Shown one piece after another: positions 19,916 to 25,066 of a stretch of DNA of 25,066 bases. The notes under the pieces are model-generated. The model did no database searches. It was not told where the DNA came from and was given only the letters and a program-made list of their open reading frames with translations. Source of the DNA: Stephanodiscus triporus (Eukaryota; Bacillariophyta; Thalassiosirophyceae; Thalassiosirales; Thalassiosiraceae); the NCBI GenBank assembly GCA_036939755.1, contig JALLAZ010000078.1, positions 1-25,066 on the forward strand. Reading direction: 5' to 3'. How positions within the stretch are numbered: the stretch's first letter is position 1; the number at the start of each line of letters is the position of its first letter. Made by a program: the position numbers and the translations under genes.

Positions 19916-20440
19916 TCATATCGCGACTCCTCTTAGTTTATTGCCGAATAGGAGTATGAGGCTGTCTCTCTGGAGCGGAGGTCTCCTGTCCCCTCCTCCT
20001 CCATCATTTTCCGGCATTATCTCAAAGAGCCCTTTCATCATGAAGAGGATGATTTCGGGCCATGCGTCACAGAAGGATGCAGTTGGAATGAGAGGAGATG
20101 TTGTCTTTTCATCCTCCGTTGATAGCGAATAAAAGTTGCCATTATTTCCAAATAAATCTGGAGCGGGAGGAGGGGGCGACGCCGCATCATCATCGTCATC
20201 CTTGGCTGACTGTTGTTGTATGCCCATTTCCCATCATCGTCCGGATTTTCGTCCGTCGTTGTCCAAGCTTCCTGTCACTGCTTAGGAATTCTCTTGCTCG
20301 CTTCGAACCGCATAACCGCCCAGGACCGTGACAGACCTGAATCGCCTCGACACCTTGGCGATTTGGGATATGTCCTCGAAGGCGAGGTATCGTTCGATGT
20401 CCTTCCAGACCACTAACATTACGGCGTCGGCGGGTGTCAT
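19916..20440 (-). CDS. Tentative small protein with an F-box-like N-terminus
   Basis: Exon 1 from ATG 20440 encodes MTPADAVMLVVW then KDIERYLAFEDIS and QIAKVSRRFRSV, which follows the F-box spacing (Il..L....l..v..vcrrfr). Unspliced, the frame stops at 20282 after 52 residues. Splicing 20317 to 20205 (GGCG|GTTATG ... CAGTCAG|CC, 111 bp, phase 1) joins an open frame that ends at 19916: acidic KDDDDDAASPPPPAPD, then LFGNNGNFYSL and WPEIILFMMKGLFEI. The result is 137 residues. The donor is weak. An alternative (ACG|GTCCTG to AACAG|TCA) is also in frame. F-box proteins are SCF ubiquitin-ligase adaptors; the function here is uncertain. The next gene diverges from it about 500 bp away. Confidence 0.35.
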
Positions 20441-20934
20441 CGCGGATCGTGGTAGCTGGTGTAATGCTGTTTGTTTTGGGGGAGGAGTACAAAGAAGGGG
20501 TTCCGTTGAGCGCCGTTCCTTTTAATGGCTCCACCTTCGATTTTTGGGCTCACTCCGTCGAAGGCCGCGAAAAGGCCGCGAAAGGCCGTATGAATGTTGT
20601 GTAGTCCGTTTGAGCGCGACGCGCTGTAGGTTTCGGCGTGGGAGGAGGGCGTTCCTTTCCCTTCGTTTGAGGTCTTGGACTAGGTAAACACGTACTGAAA
20701 TTCCTGAGGTGCGGTTTCTCCCCAGAAAATGAGAACATTCTGGATTCTCTGGTGTTACGATATTATGGTACGATACATATGGTACGGTTTTTGGATTTGG
20801 CATTCCGATACAAAAAGCGCGGGAAAGGTTCCAGCCGGACCCAACAGAACCGACGTCACCACCGCACCATCATCGCCACCGCCATCGCCGCGGACGAAGT
20901 ACAAATCAAAACTCCCACACCACCAAAAAGCATA
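20441..20934. promoter_or_regulatory. Upstream region of the FKBP gene (possibly bidirectional)
   Basis: About 490 bp precede the FKBP start. TACGATAT is at 20756-20763 and TACGATAC at 20769-20776, 160-180 bases before the ATG. Three imperfect copies of AAGGCCG(CGA) lie at about 20560-20588. An in-frame ATG exists at 20779, but the basic, Gln/His/Pro-rich extension it would add precedes a clean signal peptide, so I regard it as 5' UTR. Otherwise no gene is seen. Confidence 0.35.
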
Positions 20935-21651
20935 ATGACCCGCCTCGCGCTCCTTTTTGGCACCGTCGTCCTCGCTGGGGGGGCCGTCGCGGCCTTCACC
21001 GTCTCTTCCAACGGCGGCGTCGCCGCACCCACGGCGTCGACTTCGACCTCGACCGTCAGCCGACGCGACTTCGTCGCCAAGTCGGCCGCTGCGGGCGCGG
21101 CGGTGGCCCTGCCGAAAGCCGCCGTCGCCGACGACGCGGCCGCCGATCCCTACGCTGACTACGTCACGAGCGAATCGGGGATGAGGTATCTCATCACGAA
21201 GGAGGGGGACGGCGCCGTTCCGTCTGCGGGACAGCTCGTCAAGGTGCGTTTCTTCTCGATTCTGACGGACACATTTTACACCCCTGCTCCAAATCTCAGG
21301 TTTGATTATCCCTTCGATGCATTCGATGTGCTATCGCCCTTTTTCCCCCATGTGTCCCCTTGGACGATACATCGCTAACACGAACAGGCGCATTACACTG
21401 GCTGGCTCGACGGTTTCGAATCGTCCAAGAAGTTCGACAGCTCCCGCGATCGCGGCCGGCCATTCCAGTTCAAGGTCGGCGCGGGACAGGTCATACGTGG
21501 CTGGGACGAGGCGTTCAGTTCCATGAAGGTCGGCGAGCGGAGGAAGATAATACTGCCAAGCAAATTGGCCTACGGCGACAGGGGCGCGGGAGGGATCATC
21601 CCCGGGGGGGCCACGCTGTACTTCGACGTGGAGCTGCTCGCCATTTTGTAA
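20935..21651 (+). CDS. FKBP-type peptidyl-prolyl cis-trans isomerase, predicted thylakoid lumen of a complex plastid
   Basis: Exons 20935-21243 and 21388-21651, phase 0, with a 144-bp intron (AAG|GTGCGT ... AACAG|GCG), giving 190 residues. The mature FKBP domain (about 80-190) catalyses prolyl-bond isomerisation. The pocket residues of the family are present: Y106 in HYTG, F119-D120 in FDSS, F131, V138-I139 and W142 in QVIRGWDE, Y165 in [12 protein letters not shown], and F182 in FDVELL. The N-terminus is layered: a hydrophobic signal peptide (residues 1-20, ending GGAVAA before F21), a Ser/Thr/Ala transit region, then SRRDFVAKS with R43-R44, a hydrophobic Ala-rich core and an AVA cleavage context near residue 65. 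This is the order of secondary-plastid import followed by Tat translocation into the lumen. The domain is full length and looks active. Confidence 0.92.
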
Positions 21652-22553
21652 GTGAACGAAAAACGATCACCAAAAATATTAACTGACCGGGATGCATCGA
21701 TCATCGATCCGAATCTCCCCATTTTGCGCCTGAAGTCCCTTGGGGAGGAAGGGCCTTGATTTTGAATGGAACGATTTCATTCGCCGAGTGCTAAAACAAA
21801 ATATGTCAACGTCCGAAATCTACTCCTACACGTTTACTCGATTTGCCCTACTACCCCCCCCCCCCCCCCCCCCCCCCGTTATTTATTCCTGGGGATTCTC
21901 CCATTGGACGAGAAAAGAGGCTCAGAAATCGAAATGTTGTCGACGAGGATATCGGTGGATGCCTCCGACACGCTATCTGATTTTTGGTAGTTTGCGATAA
22001 CACTCATATAAAAATAAATGTTTTTCATCAATGTGAAGCCAAAGAATGATAATCACTCTCCCCAGCTTGCGGTGGGCCGACCTGTTTTGCTGCTGAAGCA
22101 GCCTGCTACAGGGTCCCACTAGGGTCAAATACCATAGTCCCAAAATTTCTCTGGTGTATATTATGTTTAAAGGATTAACGTATGAAGAAGAGATAATGCG
22201 CTTCTGATAATGCTGGCAATAAAACGTATGAATATCCCAAGAGTGGTGGAGATTCCTGTATCATTCTTTAAGTTTTATCCTGTTTGGCTGGCAAAAGGAT
22301 GATGCAAGAATTTGTTCGTACCAAAACAACAACAAAATCGTTTCCCTCCTTCAGCCATATGAAAGCCCCCACCGATTCTGTCCCCTATGGAGTTGAGGGA
22401 ATATGATAGTGGGCGCGCACTTCCTACTTGTGGCACAGCAGCTTTAAGCTTCGTTACACCTTAAAAAAAGATAGTATGTGAAGCTTAGATTTGTTAGTGA
22501 GTTTACTAGAAAATATTACTTGATGAGATGAACCGCTTCGCCTCCTTCTTCCC
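21652..22553. other. Intergenic region downstream of FKBP
   Basis: No convincing gene. It contains the C homopolymer listed separately and a perfect short hairpin at 22089-22102 (GCTGCT-GA-AGCAGC). It also has AATAAA-type hexamers near 22010 and 22217 that could serve in 3' end formation. Open frames here are created by the homopolymer. Confidence 0.5.
21854..21877. repeat. C24 homopolymer
   Basis: 24 consecutive cytosines about 200 bases after the FKBP stop. The length may be an assembly estimate. The complementary strand is an uninterrupted G run that could form a quadruplex. Confidence 0.9.
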
Positions 22554-22862
22554 TCAGCCTCCGCCTCCGCCTCTGCCTCCGCCTCTGCCTCCGCCTCCGC
22601 CTCCATCATAGCCATCATCATCATCATCCTCATCGGCGGTGGGGGGATTGACGGGGTCGAGCTGGTGGGGGGAGACATAAGGTAAGTAAATGACGAGATA
22701 GACAAAATTAACATTATAAAACAATGGCACAACTTACCTTCTTCAGCTGCTTGTTGCCTTGCAGCGGAGTTGAGATTATGAGGTTGTGGCTGTGTTGTGT
22801 GGTTGTGCTTTGTATGCATGGTGTCTTGGTGGCTGCGTGTTCCTGTAGAGTCTGGTACTGAC
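22554..22862 (-). CDS. Possible terminal exons of a gene with an acidic, RGG-rich tail
   Basis: On the minus strand an exon candidate 22862-22738 (after TATGTAG, ending AAG|GTAAGT) joins exon 22661-22554 across a 76-bp intron that ends CCCACCAG. The join is phase 0 and reads GNKQLKK, then LDPVNPPTADEDDDDDGYDG, a Gly/Arg-rich tail with two RGGG units, and TGA. Acidic-then-RGG tails occur in RNA-binding proteins. No upstream exons or RNA-binding domain are visible, and the Gly codons coincide with a simple repeat, so this may be chance. The plus strand also shows GTAAGT...TTCTTCAG over the same stretch. Confidence 0.25.
22557..22606. repeat. Hexanucleotide microsatellite (GCCTCC / GCCTCT)
   Basis: About eight imperfect copies of a 6-bp unit are followed directly by a CAT-rich stretch (22606-22633). 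In the minus frame used above it encodes Gly/Arg; in other frames it encodes Glu-Ala or Pro runs. Confidence 0.85.
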
Positions 22863-22965
22863 CTACATAGAAAAAAATACAATCAACCAGTTGTGTAACT
22901 TATACTGGTTGAATTTTATGAAACGTGCTCCATCTGAATCAATTTGGACCCAAATCGTCGAAATT
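22863..22965. other. AT-rich spacer
   Basis: No gene visible. ATTTGGAC appears at about 22942, the first of three direct copies that continue into the foldback (also about 22969 and 22997). Confidence 0.4.
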
Positions 22966-23092
22966 GAGATTTGGACAATGGTTGGACTTAGAAGGGATTT
23001 GGACGGTGCCTATGTAGGAATTTGTAAAAATCTTATTGTTACAAAAGTTGATTGCCCAAATCCCTCCCAAGTCCAAAAATTGTCCGAATCTT
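22966..23092. repeat. Imperfect foldback (37-nt arms)
   Basis: Bases 22966-23002 and the reverse complement of 23056-23092 match at 31 of 37 positions with no gap, around a 53-nt loop. Most mismatches would be G-U pairs in RNA. Weaker similarity extends outside both arms. It could be a foldback transposable element, a decayed MITE or a hairpin RNA precursor. No flanking target duplication is clear. Confidence 0.65.
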
Positions 23093-23964
23093 GATTTGGA
23101 TTCAGACCGATTGGACAAGGATTCGTAAGCATTATTTGTTATACCAAAAGAAAGAGTCTCTTTTGGCACCAAAAAGGGGTCATGCGGCATCAGAATTTCT
23201 GCTCTGATGTAGCAAGGTGAGCCCCACCAGCCAACACACAACATCACAACAGCACAATCACATCAAGAAGAGACAAACACCCTGCCCCCTCCCACCCCCG
23301 CAATGATTCCCACCATCTGCCCCTTCGCTGCCCACAACGACAAGAATGATGACGAGGTGGTGGTAGGGGCTGTACTCATAAAAAACTACACTAACTTGCT
23401 TATTATGAACAAAAAAAAGTTCCACATGTTTTTTTCTCGAAATAAGTAGTTACGGAAGTACTCTAAAACTTCCGTATGCTACTCACAGGAGAGCTGATCC
23501 CCCCTCCCTCGCCAATTTTGTCGAACACCATCTTCATCAATATCCACCCCTTGTGGGATCGATTTCGCAATGATAATACTATGTGGTCATGGTTTTGGTG
23601 ACGTAGTTGCATGGGGGTATCACTTGCACGTGATATGTCGCAAAAGCCAGTAGTTTGGTTCCCCCAGTGTGTAAAATTGACCCACCGCCATCAAAAATTA
23701 ATGACGATGATGACACTTCTGTCTCCCTTGCTGTGAGTAGCATCTCCTTGCGACAAGGCAAGGTAACTTCCCCAACCAAGCATGCCCCTCCCCCTCCCAA
23801 GACTCCACACGTCAAGCTGTCTACCTTCTATTGCGCGGTGGGGGTTTGGGCAGCACCGCCATCAGAGCGCGCACACACAACTACGAAAAAGGATAATTTG
23901 ATGACACGTCATCGTGCCGCCAATACCCAACCATACCAGCCACTTCCGGTCATGGGAGCAGCGC
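23093..23964. other. Intergenic region with two adjacent small hairpins
   Basis: At 23411-23436 an A run and a T run flank GTTCCACATG. At 23451-23476 a perfect 9-bp stem (TACGGAAGT / ACTTCCGTA) encloses eight bases. Several short open frames on both strands have acidic or proline-rich patches, but none shows a domain or a consistent splice pattern. Confidence 0.45.
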
Positions 23965-24090
23965 GCGCTTCGACGGGGACATCAGATATGTCATAATTGA
24001 CGTGATCCTCCTCCGCTGTCACATTGTGCGCTTCAACGGGGACATATGATATGTCATAATTGATGTGTCCCTCCTCCGCTGTCGCGTCGC
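23965..24090. repeat. 63-bp tandem duplication
   Basis: Two adjacent units, 23965-24027 and 24028-24090, match at 53 of 63 positions without indels. On the minus strand both stay open in one frame and read TAEEDHVNYDISDVPVEAR and TAEEGHINYDISYVPVEAH. The second copy contains a perfect 7-1-7 palindrome (24041-24055). Whether this is coding is unknown. Confidence 0.8.
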
Positions 24091-24207
24091 TACGCGCGGA
24101 AGAGGCTGCAGACCTCAGCGCGTTGATTTTCAATGAAATATATCAATGAACTGGCACAACGCGCTGGCCTCTACAGCCTCCCCCAACGCACCAATCACCG
24201 CACCACT

Positions 24208-24242
24208 TGTGCGCGGCCATCTAGAACTAGATGGCCAGCACA
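24208..24242. repeat. Extended palindrome
   Basis: GGCCATCTAG (24215-24224) and CTAGATGGCC (24227-24236) are perfectly complementary around AA. After a small internal loop the pairing continues with TGTGC (24208-24212) and GCACA (24238-24242). It could extrude as a cruciform or mark an element end. Confidence 0.85.
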
Positions 24243-24287
24243 CTTCATGCGTGCGCCGCTGTGGGGGGGGTTCTGCCGCCCAACAAA

Positions 24288-24334
24288 AGATATTATTATA
24301 TTATTCTATTTATTTTATTTATTTTATTTTAAAC
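24288..24334. repeat. T/A-rich low-complexity tract
   Basis: ATT and TTTTA units in tandem (TATTATTATATTATT, then TATTTTATTTATTTTATTTT). Next comes a C-rich pyrimidine stretch (24345-24393). Confidence 0.8.
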
Positions 24335-24395
24335 GCTATGCTAACCCCCACCCCTCACCCCCCTTCATCCCTCATCCTCCTCTCAACCTCCCCAG

Positions 24396-24507
24396 TAGCA
24401 GGCCGGTTAATGATTCCATTGAGAGTGAGGAGGAGGTTTTGTTCGAGGGGGTGGACACGGTGATGGAGGCTGAGGAGATGGAGACCGCGATGGGATGGAT
24501 CAAGTGA
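24396..24507 (+). other. Possible terminal exon with an acidic tail
   Basis: A long pyrimidine tract ends in CCCCAG|TAGCAG, like a splice acceptor. The frame that follows reads RPVNDSIESEEEVLFEGVD, then an acidic, Met-rich stretch to a TGA at 24505-24507. No upstream exon can be identified, so it is only a candidate. Confidence 0.2.
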
Positions 24508-25066
24508 CCATCGTGACATCGAGGGGGCAGAATACGATTGACCATGATGGCAATTGCAACAGCAACAATCAACTATTGGAAAGGGCGGAGGGAGAGGCGG
24601 TGGCAATTAAAAAGAGAATGGGTGGTGTGGCAGTACAATAGCGGTGCTGATGGCAAGCGGGATGTAGACCACTGGAAGAGGAAGGGTGACTATCACGTAG
24701 AAAATGTTGTGGTGGACAATCAAATAGAAGTAATAGGGGGAAGGAAGATATGACATGATGGCAGAGGAGGATGACAACAACGCAACAATCACATAGTAAA
24801 CAGAAGAGTAGGAAGGAAAATTGTTAAGGTGGTGGACGGGAAGAAGGGTGTATCATCTGGCAATGATCACCGGGGACAACTACGGGGGCACTAACATGTT
24901 GTGCAATGACGATGCGGCTCATTGTAAACAACAATCAAATAGAGCTAAGGAGAGAGGAGGAGAGAGGATGAGTCAAGGCAGCGGCGGCATTTCTTTCTAT
25001 GATGACCCAAGCATTGATATGCTGAGTATGGTGAATGATACTATCACCACAAATTCCGCCATTTAC
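24508..25066. other. Purine-rich repetitive region to the window end
   Basis: Variants of ACAATCAAATAG recur near 24568, 24716, 24783 and 24932 between GGA/GAA-rich stretches and GATGATGGC words, suggesting a decayed repeat. Open frames here lack domains. The last 100 bases may begin another feature that I cannot judge. Confidence 0.4.

Noticed and set aside
20752..20934. N-terminal extension of the FKBP from an upstream in-frame Met at 20779
   Set aside because: It would bury the signal peptide behind a basic, low-complexity extension; the ATG at 20935 places the signal peptide first.
22089..22102. GCTGCT-GA-AGCAGC as part of a tRNA or other structured RNA
   Set aside because: No cloverleaf, T-loop motif or other conserved RNA features surround it.
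23303..23449. Plus-strand ORF beginning MIPTICPFAAHNDKNDDEVV as a first exon
   Set aside because: The continuation is Lys/Asn/Phe-rich and ends after 48 residues. No acceptor downstream gives a credible second exon.
23579..23996. Overlapping open frames on both strands considered as retrotransposon remnants
   Set aside because: No protease, integrase, reverse transcriptase or gag zinc-knuckle motif can be recognised.
24215..24236. Resemblance of the palindrome centre to a cloning-vector polylinker
   Set aside because: Only a short core (TCTAGAACTAG) is shared; the flanks do not match, so vector contamination is unlikely.
24538..24753. Plus-strand frame of 71 codons in the purine-rich tail
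   Set aside because: Its sequence follows the GGA/GATGATGG/ACAATC low-complexity repeats and shows no domain.
1..25066. CRISPR array, operon, insertion sequence or bacterial plasmid features
   Set aside because: Spliceosomal introns, targeting peptides and gene spacing mark the whole window as nuclear eukaryotic DNA; no regularly spaced repeats of CRISPR type exist.

Overview
The window is nuclear DNA from a eukaryote, most likely a photosynthetic stramenopile with a secondary plastid (a diatom or close relative). The best evidence is the gene at 20935-21651. It encodes an FKBP-type prolyl isomerase whose N-terminus reads as an ER signal peptide, an ASAFAP-like cleavage context, a Ser/Thr-rich transit peptide and then a twin-arginine thylakoid signal. 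That combination is expected of a lumen protein in a complex plastid. GT-AG introns, mostly 69-111 bp with GTGAGT/GTAAGT-like donors, and short intergenic distances fit the same picture. The lineage is inferred; no database search was possible.

Layout. (1) 316-1258 (+): a two-exon gamma-carbonic-anhydrase-like protein, probably a mitochondrial complex I subunit. (2) 1840-3144 (-): a single-exon mitochondrial-type cardiolipin synthase, convergent with gene 1. (3) 3476-19831 (+): one giant gene that I resolve into 26 exons, all joined at GT-AG sites in consistent phase, giving about 4,620 residues. It carries an N-terminal SH3 domain split over exons 1 and 2, a Q-rich FG-dotted disordered region, a long conserved body, a DUF3638/DUF3645 P-loop ATPase core with helicase-like motifs, a poly-Glu/Lys patch, three EF-hand loops and a C-terminal region resembling Vps62/VPS13-type beta modules. 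(4) 19916-20440 (-): a tentative small F-box-like gene. (5) 20935-21651 (+): the lumenal FKBP, divergent from (4). (6) 21652-25066: no confident gene; it holds a C24 homopolymer, a hexanucleotide repeat over a possible RGG-tailed terminal exon, an imperfect foldback, hairpins, a 63-bp tandem duplication, a palindrome and purine-rich low-complexity DNA.

How the genes relate. This is eukaryotic, so no operon is implied. Genes 1 and 2 both point to the mitochondrial inner membrane (complex I assembly and cardiolipin), but I draw no functional link from adjacency. The octamer TACGATAC, or a close variant, lies upstream of each confident gene and may be a shared promoter element.

The best candidate for an undescribed system is the giant protein. 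It joins an adaptor (SH3), a condensate or FG-like tail, a Ca2+ sensor (EF-hands) and a remodelling-type ATPase of a family with no established function.
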